A stretch of DNA of 64,000 nt from Actinomycetota bacterium. GTDB taxonomy: Bacteria; Actinomycetota; Acidimicrobiia; Spongiisociales; UBA4744. The DNA lies in NCBI GenBank assembly GCA_013152275.1, contig JAADGS010000045.1, forward strand, positions 33,182 through 97,181, read 5' to 3'. The notes below the pieces were generated by a model that worked only from the letters and a program-made list of their open reading frames with translations, had not been told where the DNA came from and did no database searches. Positions 8,403 to 16,796 of this stretch are shown here, piece by piece; within the stretch, counting starts at the first letter, position 1; each line of letters begins with the position of its first letter. The translations under genes were made by a program, and so were the position numbers.

Positions 8403-10058
8403 CTAGTGATCGGTCGCGATACGGCTCTCCACGATCGCCTGCACGTCGGCTGCCATCGTCCTGACGGACTCGAGTGCAGCGCTCCGTCGCGCGTCCAGAC
8501 GTGCTGTCTGTGGATGGTCGGGCAGCGAACCGAGGTTGATGCGTACGTTCAGCGACGCACCCTCTGCGGCGGCGAGCGCACACATGGCGGCGACACCTCC
8601 ATCGCTGACCGCACTCTCGTTGCCGTCTCTGGCCACCACCGAGGCGGCGCCGAGGGTGTCGACGCAATGTTCGAGCACCTCGAGAGGGACCATGCTGGCG
8701 GCCACTGTGGCTTCCTGCACGGCACGGTCGCGGGCGAGACGCTCCGCGTCGGTCCTACGAGGTAGTCGCATCGCCGCCATCAGCGAGTCGAACGCCTCCG
8801 TATCTCGATCGACCGCATCGAGAAACCAGTCCTTGAGCAGCTGTGCGGATCGGCCGGTCTCCTCCATCTTGGCGTCGCCCGTCTTGGAGAACGTGAGAGC
8901 AGCGACCATCGAAGTCAGCGCCGCCGAGAGCGCGCCGACCAGCGCGGCCACGCTGCCTCCTCCAGGTGTCGGCGTGCCCGTCGAGAGAACGTCGGCAAAC
9001 TCTCGAAGCGAGCCGGCCGCAAAGCCCGATGATGCCCCGTGATACCGGTACTCGATCACTTTGTCGGCCGGATCGAACGGTGACACATCATCCAGACCAA
9101 GGCTCAACACGGCAATATGCATTCGCTCGGCCTCCGGGATTCCGGTCGTCTTGCCCTGCGCTCGCAGGTAGTGATCTGCCGCGGCAAGCATCGAGCGGCG
9201 GGGGACCAAGCCGACGATCTCGCTACCCGTCACCCGCACCCCGAGCCTGCGGGCCTCTTCGCAGGCGGCGTCGAAGACGGCATGGAGCGGAGTGATGTCA
9301 GGATCGGTCAAGTTGAAGGACACCTGTGCCCGTCCGTACTCCTCGATATACCAGCCGACCCCTCGCAGATGAGTGAACCGTCCTGGCTCCCGCAAGGCGA
9401 GACCGTCGGCATCACGTTGAATCTTGCCGTCGGGATCCCGCTTTGGCCGCCCACTCTCTCGGAGAGCACCCGCGATCTTGTTGGCGAGCTTGCGGTCGCG
9501 GGTGTTCAGATTGACGTTGTAGGCGATCAGGAAGTTGCGTGCGCCGATCGCGGTTGCCCCAGTCCTCGGATTGAAATCTTTCGGACCGAAGTCGGGCTCG
9601 TCTTCACGGTCCGCGAGCCCTTCGTATTCACCGCGGCGGACATTCGCGAGTGATACGTGCTCGGGTCGGGATGCCGCCTCCCCGTACAGGTAAACGGGGA
9701 TCGAGAGTTCGGTTCCAACACGTTCGCCCAGACGTCGTGCAATCCGAACACAATCCTCCATGGAAGCACCTTCGAGCGGTACGAACGGACAGACATCGGT
9801 GCTACCCATTCGTGGATGTTCACCCTGGTGAGCTCGCATGTCGATCAGGGTGGCCGCTTTCTCGATGGCGGCAAACGCGGCATCTTCCACGGCTTCGGGA
9901 GACCCGGCGAACGTCATCACCGTGCGATTCGTGGCGGCCCCCGGGTCGACATCGAGCAGCGTCACACCGTCTATGGCCGCGATGGCCGCGGCGATGGCAT
10001 CGATGACACGCCGATCTCGGCCTTCACTGAAGTTGGGGATGCATTCGATGAGTTTCAT
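8403..10058 (-). CDS. ftcD: Formiminotransferase-cyclodeaminase (bifunctional)
   Basis: A 551-aa bifunctional folate enzyme. The N-terminal half (MKLIECIPNFSEGR..., HPRMGSTDVCPFVP, YNVNLNT) is glutamate formiminotransferase. From about residue 375, SLREFADVLSTGTPTPGGGS starts the formimidoyl-THF cyclodeaminase domain. It feeds formimino groups from histidine or related catabolism into 5,10-methenyl-THF. The start at 10058 is chosen because GGAGG lies just upstream and the protein then begins exactly where the family begins; 23 further codons upstream are open but unlike the family. It is co-directional with an 83-aa Cys-containing protein 10 nt upstream. No histidine-degradation genes are in view. 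Confidence 0.95.
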   Translation of the reverse strand: MKLIECIPNFSEGRDRRVIDAIAAAIAAIDGVTLLDVDPGAATNRTVMTFAGSPEAVEDAAFAAIEKAATLIDMRAHQGEHPRMGSTDVCPFVPLEGASMEDCVRIARRLGERVGTELSIPVYLYGEAASRPEHVSLANVRRGEYEGLADREDEPDFGPKDFNPRTGATAIGARNFLIAYNVNLNTRDRKLANKIAGALRESGRPKRDPDGKIQRDADGLALREPGRFTHLRGVGWYIEEYGRAQVSFNLTDPDITPLHAVFDAACEEARRLGVRVTGSEIVGLVPRRSMLAAADHYLRAQGKTTGIPEAERMHIAVLSLGLDDVSPFDPADKVIEYRYHGASSGFAAGSLREFADVLSTGTPTPGGGSVAALVGALSAALTSMVAALTFSKTGDAKMEETGRSAQLLKDWFLDAVDRDTEAFDSLMAAMRLPRRTDAERLARDRAVQEATVAASMVPLEVLEHCVDTLGAASVVARDGNESAVSDGGVAAMCALAAAEGASLNVRINLGSLPDHPQTARLDARRSAALESVRTMAADVQAIVESRIATDH

Positions 10059-10068
10059 ACGGCCTCCA

Positions 10069-10320
10069 TCAGAGATCCGGCTCTTCGCCGGACGCCAGGA
10101 AGGTTTCCAGCGGTTCACGGGCAACATAGTGTGAGGTCATGGACTCTTCCCACTCCAGGTACCGTTCCTCACACCGGACCGAACAGAACTCGGAGCCGTC
10201 TCGCCGGGGAGCACCGTCCCAGAGACAGGTCGTATGGGTGCGGCGCAACCACGGTGGATCGTACAGGGGATATCGTCCGTGTCTGGAGCGATAATCATCA
10301 GGCGTTGGCTCGACATCCAT
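10069..10320 (-). CDS. Small Cys-containing protein (possible metal-binding) upstream of ftcD
   Basis: An 83-aa protein with Cys at 32, 46 and 50 (TCLWDG, then FCSVRC) followed by an acidic C-terminus. The FCSxxC element resembles treble-clef or FCS-type zinc binders, but only three Cys are present. The ATG at 10320 is preceded by GGAGGAG. A much longer open frame upstream in the same phase is not coding-like. It sits 10 nt before ftcD, so the two are probably co-transcribed. Function unknown. Confidence 0.7.
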   Translation of the reverse strand: MDVEPTPDDYRSRHGRYPLYDPPWLRRTHTTCLWDGAPRRDGSEFCSVRCEERYLEWEESMTSHYVAREPLETFLASGEEPDL

Positions 10321-10425
10321 CGGCACTCTCCTCCCTGTCCCGACCCAGGCTAGAGGCGGCCGGGCACCGCGGACATCCAAACTCGCAAACCGACCGTCGG
10401 ACCCCCACCGACCGGGCCGAACGGC

Positions 10426-10680
10426 GTGGTTCGCGGCGTCTTGCAAGGAAACTCCTACAGGAACCGAACCTTTGCTCCGATGTCGTCGGTGATGAGTACG
10501 GGCATCGAGTTTACGTTCATGTGCACTCGCTGTGGGGAGAAGGCGGCCGCTGTCAAAGAGGGGCGCAAGGTGTTCCTCTGTGCAGCGTGTGCCTCCGACA
10601 CCATGTGGCGCGACATGGTTTCCGTGATCCTCGACGGCCCGGATGTCGATCGAGGGAAAGACGATACCCGTCAGTCCTGA
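10426..10680 (+). CDS. Small zinc-ribbon-like protein
   Basis: Up to 84 aa with two CxxC knuckles (CTRC and CAAC) about 20 residues apart, typical of a small zinc ribbon. The start could be 10426 (ATG), 10480 or 10492; the last two keep the whole ribbon. It is convergent with the ABC permease and overlaps its end by 10 nt. No function can be assigned. It may be spurious, but the Cys spacing argues for a real protein. Confidence 0.5.
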   Translation: MVRGVLQGNSYRNRTFAPMSSVMSTGIEFTFMCTRCGEKAAAVKEGRKVFLCAACASDTMWRDMVSVILDGPDVDRGKDDTRQS

Positions 10681-11540
10681 ATGCTCACCAACCACATGGC
10701 CAGCAGGTTCATCACAACTCCGAAGACGGTAACAACGATCAGATCCTGACCCACCGTCATCGAATGCCCGAAGACCTTGATTCCGAGACCGAAGTCGGGA
10801 AGCCGATCCAGTATGGCGGCCGGCAACCCCTGTGCGTTCAGGACCAATCTGCGCAACGGGTCGACCGCGTACGTGATCGGATTGATCTTGACGAGAATGG
10901 TCATCCATGCGGGCAGACCCTGGAGTGGAAAGAACACACCCGATAGAAAGATCATCGGAAAGGTGACGAACTGGTTGATCACCTGGAATGCCTCGGTACT
11001 GCGCATCCGTGCGGCAAGCGCGACACCCATCCCCGACAAGCCAAAAGCACCAAGGAACATCACCGGCCAGAGTTGGAGGACCAGCAGAGGCGTCAGAGTG
11101 ACCCCGACGAGTGGGGCGAACAGGAAGACGAGCGTTCCCTGAATCGTCGCGACAGTGGCACCGCCGAGGGTTTTGCCGAACGCCACCGAGGCACGATTGA
11201 CGGGGGCGACAAGGACCTCCTTGAGGATGCCGAACTCACGATCGTAGACCAGCGAGATGCCGTTGAAGATCGAGGCAAAGAAGACGTTCATGGCGATGAT
11301 TCCAGGAAAGATGAACTGCTTGAAGTCGATCGTCGGACCACCGGATCCGCCGCCGATCAGTGATCCCATCGCGCCGCTGAGTCCGCTGCCGAAGATCAGC
11401 AGGAAGATGATGGGCATCCCGAGAGACCCGGCGATCCTCGTCTTGTCCCGCCACCATCGAGTGATTTCCCTGCGCCAGATGATCCCCACTGCCGCGGCAG
11501 ACGAAGGCCGTCGTCCATCACGAGTTCCTGTGGCCATCAT
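10671..11540 (-). CDS. ABC-2 type transporter permease
   Basis: A 289-aa integral membrane protein with about six hydrophobic segments and the ABC-2 look of DrrB/NodJ-type exporters: a cytosolic N-terminus with WRREITRWWRDK, then membrane segments, and FPMIFLSGVFFPLQGLPAW near the C-terminal half. It is translationally coupled to its ATPase by a 4-nt overlap. The pair should export a lipid, glycan or small hydrophobic drug; the substrate is unknown. Confidence 0.92.
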   Translation of the reverse strand: MMATGTRDGRRPSSAAAVGIIWRREITRWWRDKTRIAGSLGMPIIFLLIFGSGLSGAMGSLIGGGSGGPTIDFKQFIFPGIIAMNVFFASIFNGISLVYDREFGILKEVLVAPVNRASVAFGKTLGGATVATIQGTLVFLFAPLVGVTLTPLLVLQLWPVMFLGAFGLSGMGVALAARMRSTEAFQVINQFVTFPMIFLSGVFFPLQGLPAWMTILVKINPITYAVDPLRRLVLNAQGLPAAILDRLPDFGLGIKVFGHSMTVGQDLIVVTVFGVVMNLLAMWLVSIQD

Positions 11541-12526
11541 CCGTGCCCCCTTCGTCTGCGAACCATCATCTTGAGCCGGTTGCGGTTGAGATCACCCTGA
11601 TCCAGCTCAGACTCCCGGATGGTTCGTCCCGTCAGCTTCAGGAAGACATCGTCGAGGGTCGGCCTCCTGAGCTCGATCGCGTCGATACGACCCTTGAATC
11701 CCCTCGCAAGGTGTGGAATGAAGGGCGCACCTTCTCGTACCTCGATTCGGACTTGGCCATTCCTCACCGTCGTCGTAACAGGCTCGGTGGAGAGGAACTC
11801 GACGAGATCGCCCGGGTCCGGCGTCGTTACGGTGATCATGTCGCCGCCGACCATGCGCTTGAGACCCTCGGGGGTGTCGAGTGCAACGATACTCGCGTGG
11901 TCCATGATGGCGATTCGGTCGCAGAACTCGGCTTCGTCCATGTAGTGCGTGGTCATGAAGATCGTGATTCCGGTTTCCTCGCGCAGTCGCTTGATGTGGT
12001 CCCACATGCTGCGTCGGGTCTGGGGGTCAAGACCGATCGTCGGCTCATCGAGAAAGAGGATTTCGGGAGTGTGTAGAAGCCCTCTCGCGATCTCGAGCCG
12101 GCGTTTCATGCCACCGGAGAACTTCTCGACGATGTCATCGGCTCGAGTATCGAGGTCGACGAGCTTCAGGAGTTCGTCGATCCGGCGCCTCCGAATCTGC
12201 GGCGGGACATGGTAGAGAACGCCATGGAAGTTCAGGTTTTCACGGGCCGTGAGGCGGTCGTCGAGGCTTGGTTCCTGGAAGACGATGCCGATCGCCGAGC
12301 GCACCGCGCTCTGGTCGGATCTGATGTCGTGTCCAGCAACGGTTGCGGTACCCGCCGATGGTTTGAGGAGGGTTGTCAGCATCGAGATCGTCGTCGTCTT
12401 ACCCGCGCCGTTCGGCCCGAGAAAACCGAACACCTCGCCCTTATCGACCCAAAAGCCGATCCCATCAACCGCAAGAAGATCCTTGAAACGCCTGCTCAGG
12501 GCGTTCACATCGATCGCTCGAGTCAT
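11537..12526 (-). CDS. ABC transporter ATP-binding protein (DrrA-like)
   Basis: A 329-aa ATPase. Walker A is GPNGAGKTTT (about residue 39), signature FSGGMKRRLEIARG, Walker B LFLDEPTIGLDP, switch His in MTTHYMDEAE. The C-terminal extension after about residue 220 is typical of the daunorubicin-resistance ATPase type. The ATG at 12526 is chosen because the protein then starts at the usual distance from Walker A. It partners with the downstream permease. Confidence 0.94.
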   Translation of the reverse strand: MTRAIDVNALSRRFKDLLAVDGIGFWVDKGEVFGFLGPNGAGKTTTISMLTTLLKPSAGTATVAGHDIRSDQSAVRSAIGIVFQEPSLDDRLTARENLNFHGVLYHVPPQIRRRRIDELLKLVDLDTRADDIVEKFSGGMKRRLEIARGLLHTPEILFLDEPTIGLDPQTRRSMWDHIKRLREETGITIFMTTHYMDEAEFCDRIAIMDHASIVALDTPEGLKRMVGGDMITVTTPDPGDLVEFLSTEPVTTTVRNGQVRIEVREGAPFIPHLARGFKGRIDAIELRRPTLDDVFLKLTGRTIRESELDQGDLNRNRLKMMVRRRRGHG

Positions 12527-12609
12527 ATCCCCGTCCTCTCGAGACGAGGTTAGTGCCGTCCATGTGAGTCTCATTGCACCGCTCCGGCACGGGCCTCTAC
12601 CGTTGGGGT

Positions 12610-12945
12610 ATGTATCGGCGAACCGGCATCATCCTCATCATCGTCGCCATGGGCCTGAGCATCTGGATGCTTGCGACACCTGTCCGCCATTTCACCGGGT
12701 ATCTCATCGGAGGAGGTGAAGTTGAAAAGGCGTACACGACGTGCGGGATGACGATCGAGGTTCTTTCCGGGCGATTCGATGAAGAAGTCGGGACACCCGG
12801 TGCGCGCGAAGACTGCGTAAAGGAGGCGCGGGGTCGCGTTGCCTACGTGATCGTCGTTGCCGTGCCCCTGCTACTGCTTGCGAGTTTCGCGATCGCGCAG
12901 GGGAAGTTCCCGAACCTGCCCCTGCCTTGGCAGTCGGCCGTGTGA
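12610..12945 (+). CDS. Small membrane protein with two transmembrane segments
   Basis: A 111-aa protein. A hydrophobic N-terminal segment (about residues 6-25) and a C-terminal one (about 81-97) flank a loop with two Cys residues (TTCGM and EDCVK), which would be external if the N-terminus is inside. It lies divergently from the ABC operon, 83 nt from the ATPase start. I recognise no family. Confidence 0.7.
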   Translation: MYRRTGIILIIVAMGLSIWMLATPVRHFTGYLIGGGEVEKAYTTCGMTIEVLSGRFDEEVGTPGAREDCVKEARGRVAYVIVVAVPLLLLASFAIAQGKFPNLPLPWQSAV

Positions 12946-13119
12946 CGCCGGCGTGCGGGCAAGCGGCGGAAACGGTTCCAGGTGGCCGGTTGCCGGCCCG
13001 AGTTGTCGCTCTCAGGCTGCAGGCCCACGAGTCGGACCACCCACAAGAGGAGAGACGTGATCCTCGAGCTGGGTGCCATCCGCCGCCAGGCGGACTCGTC
13101 GGCAGGAGCCGGAAACGAT

Positions 13120-14025
13120 CTAGGGGGTCTCCGCCCTGGAAGCGAGGAACGCTCCAATGAGCACGACGGCGGTTCCCGCAATCGACAGGAGCGCTGCATG
13201 CTCGCCGTGCAAGAAGACCCCGAGCAGGATCGCCACGACCGGCAGGAAGTAGATCGCTATCGAGGCGCGGGCCGCCCCGACCCGGCCGGCGAGCGCGGTC
13301 ATTGCGAGGAACGCGAGCCCCGTTCCGAACACACCCAAAGTCGCCACTGCCGCCAGGGGACCCCATGCGAAGCGCACCTGTCCCACATGAGCCAACCCGA
13401 ACGGAGTCACGAGTATGACCGCCACGAGTTGGGCCCGCAGGATCACCGGGAACGCGCCATACCGCTGCTGAAGTGGGACAGCAATGTTGACAGAGATTGC
13501 GTAGGAGATCGTGGCGGCGAGCACCAGCAAGGTACCGCGAAGGACCGACGACCCCCCTTCGATACCCGGAAGGCTGATCGCGACGATCCCGACGAGACCG
13601 AGCGAGACACCCACGATCTGATAGCGGCCTGGAGCCTTGCGGAGCAGAAGGGCCGCGATGATTGCAGAGAAGATCGGCATCGACCCGTTGAGCATGCCGG
13701 CGAGAGAGGATGCGATCCACTGTTGGGCGATGGGGAAGAGGAGCATGGGCAACCCCATCCACAGGACACCGAGGAGAACGATTCGTGGAAGGTCCATCCG
13801 GTCCACCGGCCGCCTCGAAGCCGGAAACAGAGCGAGGGTGGCTGCGCCCACGGTGAGGCGAAGCAGCGCGACGAGCGTCGGGGGGAACGCCTCGAGTCCG
13901 ATGGCAATGAGCAGAAACGACGAGCCCCAGATGAGCGCGATCCCGGTGAGCAGACCCCAGTCGGTGAGCCCGAAGGCAGCTCGCCGGATCCCCGGAGCAG
14001 TCGAGAGGAGTGAAGACGCCCGCAT
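13120..14025 (-). CDS. EamA/DMT superfamily transporter
   Basis: A 301-aa protein with ten predicted membrane helices arranged as two EamA repeats. The first repeat has WGSSFLLIAIGLEAFPP and LLRLTVGAA; the second starts about residue 150. Members export amino acids or other metabolites. It follows the MFS gene on the same strand after a 30-nt gap, so they may share a transcript. Confidence 0.9.
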   Translation of the reverse strand: MRASSLLSTAPGIRRAAFGLTDWGLLTGIALIWGSSFLLIAIGLEAFPPTLVALLRLTVGAATLALFPASRRPVDRMDLPRIVLLGVLWMGLPMLLFPIAQQWIASSLAGMLNGSMPIFSAIIAALLLRKAPGRYQIVGVSLGLVGIVAISLPGIEGGSSVLRGTLLVLAATISYAISVNIAVPLQQRYGAFPVILRAQLVAVILVTPFGLAHVGQVRFAWGPLAAVATLGVFGTGLAFLAMTALAGRVGAARASIAIYFLPVVAILLGVFLHGEHAALLSIAGTAVVLIGAFLASRAETP

Positions 14026-14055
14026 CGACCGCAGGGTAATGCCAGGGGAGATGTC

Positions 14056-15294
14056 TCAGGCCGGCTGGTCGTACTCTGCGACGTTGCGGGCAGACCAGAC
14101 GACCGTGCGAGAGAGGTATATGGCGAAGAGGACGATGAGGATCGGGCCGAGCCGCACGATCGTCAGCAGGCCGATGCGATCCGCCAGAGCCGTGCCGAAC
14201 AAGGCACCGAAGGGGACCGTGCTCCATGCGAGGCCCCGCCCGGCGGCGCTCACCCTCCCAAGGAGATACTGTGGCGTGTAGAGCTGGCGCATCGTGAGCA
14301 GACTCACATTGGTCCAAACGAGTCCGGCGAACCCCACCGCCAAGACGCTCGTGACGACCAAGAGGTTGCTCGACCAGGTGAGGCCAAACATGCCAAAACC
14401 GAAGATCGCGAATCCGAACACGTAGGTACGGCCGATGTGGATACGATCGATGACTCTCGGTGCGCTTATCGCTCCGATGATGCCACCGGCGCCCATCCCG
14501 ACGAAGAAGATCCCGAGTCGCGCCGGATCATCCGTCCCGAGAAGCTGGGCTCCGATCAGCACGAGGGTTGCTTCGATGAATCCGGTGATGAAGTTGGCGA
14601 GTCCTCCACCGAGCGTGGTCAGGCGGATCCTTCGTTCGGACCACAGGTGTGCCCATCCTTCTCGCAGATTCTCAAAGAAACGGTCGCCGGAACCGAGGAC
14701 GCGCTTCGGAACTCGGGACAAGTAGATGAATGACAAGGCAGACACGAGAAAGGTCAATCCGTTGAAAGCAAACGCGGCTGGGAAGCCCGCGGCCTTCACG
14801 ATCAGCCCACCGGTGAGAGGCCCGAGCAGAAAAGCGATCTGTTGAGAAAGCGAGAGCCGACCGTTCGCCCGAGTCAAACCCAGTCCCGCGGCCACCGACG
14901 GGATGAAAGCCTGCAAAGAGGCGTTGAAGGAAGCGGCAAGACTGCCGGCTACAAAGGCAAACGCGAACAGGCCCCACGTGGTGAAAGTGCCCTCGCGAGC
15001 CATGACCGCAAGTGAGAAGAACGCGGCGGCTCGTGCCAGCTCGTTGATGACGATGATCCAGCGCAGCCGGTACCGGTCCAACAGGGTTGCGCCGACAAAA
15101 CCGAAGAGAAGTGTGGGTAGGTTCTCGGCCGCAGACAGGAGCCCGAAATCGAACGCCCGTTGCGAGAGCATCGCGAGAAAGAGTGGGACCGTCAGGTACG
15201 CGACGTAGTCGCCAAACAGAGAAACTGTCTGTCCCGTCCAGACGATTGAGAAGTTCCGGGCAGGCGGAACCGTCCTGTGCGTGCCTTGGCTCAC
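14056..15294 (-). CDS. MFS transporter (EntS-like)
   Basis: A 412-aa protein with about twelve hydrophobic segments. The N-terminus (NFSIVWTGQTVSLFGDYV) and the RVSAAGRGLAWSTVPFGALFG segment in the second half match the Enterobactin-exporter/MFS-3 group of drug or siderophore exporters. The substrate is unknown. It is the first gene of a two-transporter unit transcribed away from the repeat-rich spacer. Confidence 0.9.
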   Translation of the reverse strand: MSQGTHRTVPPARNFSIVWTGQTVSLFGDYVAYLTVPLFLAMLSQRAFDFGLLSAAENLPTLLFGFVGATLLDRYRLRWIIVINELARAAAFFSLAVMAREGTFTTWGLFAFAFVAGSLAASFNASLQAFIPSVAAGLGLTRANGRLSLSQQIAFLLGPLTGGLIVKAAGFPAAFAFNGLTFLVSALSFIYLSRVPKRVLGSGDRFFENLREGWAHLWSERRIRLTTLGGGLANFITGFIEATLVLIGAQLLGTDDPARLGIFFVGMGAGGIIGAISAPRVIDRIHIGRTYVFGFAIFGFGMFGLTWSSNLLVVTSVLAVGFAGLVWTNVSLLTMRQLYTPQYLLGRVSAAGRGLAWSTVPFGALFGTALADRIGLLTIVRLGPILIVLFAIYLSRTVVWSARNVAEYDQPA

Positions 15295-15723
15295 GATTCA
15301 CCAGCCTAGTGGGGGATGAGGGCGCGATGCCTGAAAGTTTGCCGTCCGCCGGCGGTGGGGAGGCACGTACCGCAGCGGCTTTGCGCCGGGGTAGCGGGTC
15401 TTCGTCGGGGAGCGGAACGACCGCAGGGAGGCACGTACCGCAGCGCCTTTGCGCCGATGTAGGGAGGTCTTGCCTTGGGAGCGGAGCGACCGTCGGGGAA
15501 GTGCGCTGAAGCCGGGAGGGAGGAGAGCAGCGCAGCGGACCTTGCGGCCGGTGTAGGAGGGAATGCGCTTCAGGGAGTGCTCAACAGGATCCTTGCGTGT
15601 TGCAGATGGTCTGTCGTACCGGGCACCCTGACCGGCTCTCGGAGGTCATCCGCGATCGAGGGATGCAATCTCGAGGAATTGATTCGCCCATGAATCGGGC
15701 GCTCGGGTAGCCTCGGTGGCGTC
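15295..15723. other. Non-coding spacer with imperfect tandem repeats
   Basis: There is no gene I can support in these 429 bases. The first part (15357-15557) is occupied by imperfect repeats listed separately. The second part leads into the holin-like gene and contains a GATTC...GAATC inverted repeat near 15679-15694. Confidence 0.6.
15357..15557. repeat. Imperfect tandem repeat, about 68-bp period
   Basis: Two clear copies, about 15357-15423 and 15426-15492, share GAGGCACGTACCGCAGCG, then CTTTGCGCCG, and end in GGGAGCGGAACGACCG or GGGAGCGGAGCGACCG. A third degenerate copy (about 15516-15557) keeps AGCGCAGCGG, CTTGCGGCCG and GTAGGAGGG. GGGAGCGGAGCG also recurs near 25307. This looks like a dispersed intergenic repeat family. 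Confidence 0.65.
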
Positions 15724-16017
15724 ATGAGTGATGTAAGCGAGATTCCTGAGCAGGTCGGAGAACTCATCGACCTGTCCAAGCAATACCTGCGGGAGCAGAC
15801 CATCGAACCTGCAAAGCGACTCGGAAGGGTCGCGGGGATGGGCTTCGCTGCGGCGGTGTTGTTCTCCATCGGTGCGCTTCTCCTTGCAATCGCAGGCACG
15901 AGGGTGCTGATCGGCGTGCTTCCCGATGGCGCCCTGTGGAGCGCTCTCGGTCTGCTCATCTCCGTCATCGTCCTTTCCGGAGTGGCCGGTCTGATCATGT
16001 GGAGGGCAACCCGCTGA
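15724..16017 (+). CDS. Actinobacterial holin-like/phage holin superfamily membrane protein
   Basis: A 97-aa protein with an amphipathic N-terminus (about 1-38) and two transmembrane segments (about 39-60 and 70-92), the pattern of the actinobacterial Holin-X (DUF1469-like) group. Nothing phage-like surrounds it. Its stop overlaps the start of the next small membrane protein, so the two are a unit. Confidence 0.75.
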   Translation: MSDVSEIPEQVGELIDLSKQYLREQTIEPAKRLGRVAGMGFAAAVLFSIGALLLAIAGTRVLIGVLPDGALWSALGLLISVIVLSGVAGLIMWRATR

Positions 16018-16208
16018 TGGTCGAACGAGCAGATATCGAAGCAAAAGCCCGGGAGATCGAGCAAGCTCTGAGCGACACGAAAGAGAGCGTTCAGCAAAAG
16101 GGCGTTGTCATAGCCCTCGGTGTGATCGCCGTTGTCGTGCTCGCGTTCATGATCGGCCGGCGTCGGGGGAACCGATCGAGAGCGGTCGTAAAGGTCTACC
16201 GCTCCTGA
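16017..16208 (+). CDS. Small single-pass membrane protein
   Basis: A 63-aa protein: a charged helix (about 1-28, ADIEAKAREIEQAL), one transmembrane segment (about 29-47) and a basic tail (GRRRGNRSR). It resembles DUF3618-type proteins often paired with Holin-X-like proteins. The ATG shares bases with the preceding stop (TGATG). Confidence 0.65.
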   Translation: MVERADIEAKAREIEQALSDTKESVQQKGVVIALGVIAVVVLAFMIGRRRGNRSRAVVKVYRS

Positions 16209-16390
16209 GGTTCGAGTCGGATCTCGACGGTGTCGCCGGGCCGGAGACGCTGCTTGTATACCAGCGCGTCGCCACTCGGCTTCCGGAGCCACCTGAACCC
16301 CAGAAGCGCTGCTCCGATCAGGATCAGCCGGGCATCACCCGTTCGCAGACCCCGGAAAGCACTTTGCACGGCGATACGACCCAATTGCAT
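16196..16390 (-). CDS. Small hypothetical protein with one hydrophobic segment
   Basis: A 64-aa protein with a hydrophobic stretch (about 20-35, RLILIGAALLGFRWL) and a basic/acidic C-terminus ending in VEIRLEPQER. It is convergent with the preceding gene and their ends overlap by 13 nt. No known family is recognised. Confidence 0.5.
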   Translation of the reverse strand: MQLGRIAVQSAFRGLRTGDARLILIGAALLGFRWLRKPSGDALVYKQRLRPGDTVEIRLEPQER

Positions 16391-16491
16391 GGAGCCAGCG
16401 TAGTTGTCCCAATCCCTGTGCGTCGCACTCCGAGTGTCTCGGCCTCCGCCCGCGGAACCGGTATCGGTACGTCAAAGGTGCACAAACCGCG

Positions 16492-16497
16492 TAGAGT
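16492..16497 (+). promoter_or_regulatory. Candidate -10 element (TAGAGT) of a leaderless transcript
   Basis: TAGAGT fits the actinobacterial TAnnnT -10 consensus and ends 6 nt before the ATG at 16504, the spacing expected for a leaderless mRNA. No clear -35 hexamer is seen. Confidence 0.4.
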
Positions 16498-16503
16498 ACG
16501 GGC

Positions 16504-16605
16504 ATGCTCAATGAAACCATGAAGAAGATCGTGATCTGGGTGATCGTGCTCGGGATGGTCCTGTCACTCGCCGCCGGGCTCGCTGCAGTGGTCTTCTCTT
16601 CGTGA
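16504..16605 (+). CDS. 33-aa single-transmembrane peptide
   Basis: A 33-aa peptide (MLNETMKKIVIWVIVLG...) that is almost entirely one transmembrane segment after a short basic N-terminus, like DUF4044-type small proteins. Its stop overlaps the GTG start of the ubiquitin-like gene. This suggests a real first cistron of the tRNA-thiolation operon, or at least a translated leader. Confidence 0.6.
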   Translation: MLNETMKKIVIWVIVLGMVLSLAAGLAAVVFSS

Positions 16606-16796
16606 AGGTCATCCGCCGCCACCCTCGACGCGAAATCCACATCGAAGGGCCCATGACGGTGCGTGCTCTCCTCGAACACCTGGACATCGTCCCCGAGACG
16701 GTATTGGTGATCCGCGACAGCGACCTGCTCACCCGTGATCAGCGGCTGGAGGCAGACGACACGGTGGAGTTACGGCCGGTCATTTCGGGGGGCTGA
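16602..16796 (+). CDS. Ubiquitin-like sulfur carrier ending in Gly-Gly (ThiS/MoaD/TtuB type)
   Basis: A 64-aa beta-grasp protein. Features typical of ThiS/MoaD/TtuB are TVRALLEHLDI (about 19-29), PETVLVIRDSDLLTRDQRLEADDTV and the exact C-terminal VISGG. In this family the diglycine is adenylated by an E1-like enzyme and carries sulfur as a thiocarboxylate; Thermus TtuB also modifies proteins. The GTG start overlaps the previous stop and the gene's own stop overlaps the TtuA-like start. No E1 (MoeB/TtuC-like) gene is in the window. Confidence 0.85.
   Translation: MKVIRRHPRREIHIEGPMTVRALLEHLDIVPETVLVIRDSDLLTRDQRLEADDTVELRPVISGG

Noticed and set aside
10069..10908. Long minus-strand frame upstream of the 83-aa Cys-containing protein
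   Set aside because: Only the last 83 codons look like protein and have a GGAGGAG site; the rest is low-quality and overlaps other genes.
15724..16208. Prophage remnant because of the holin-like gene
   Set aside because: No other phage gene is nearby; Holin-X-like small membrane proteins are common in actinobacterial chromosomes.
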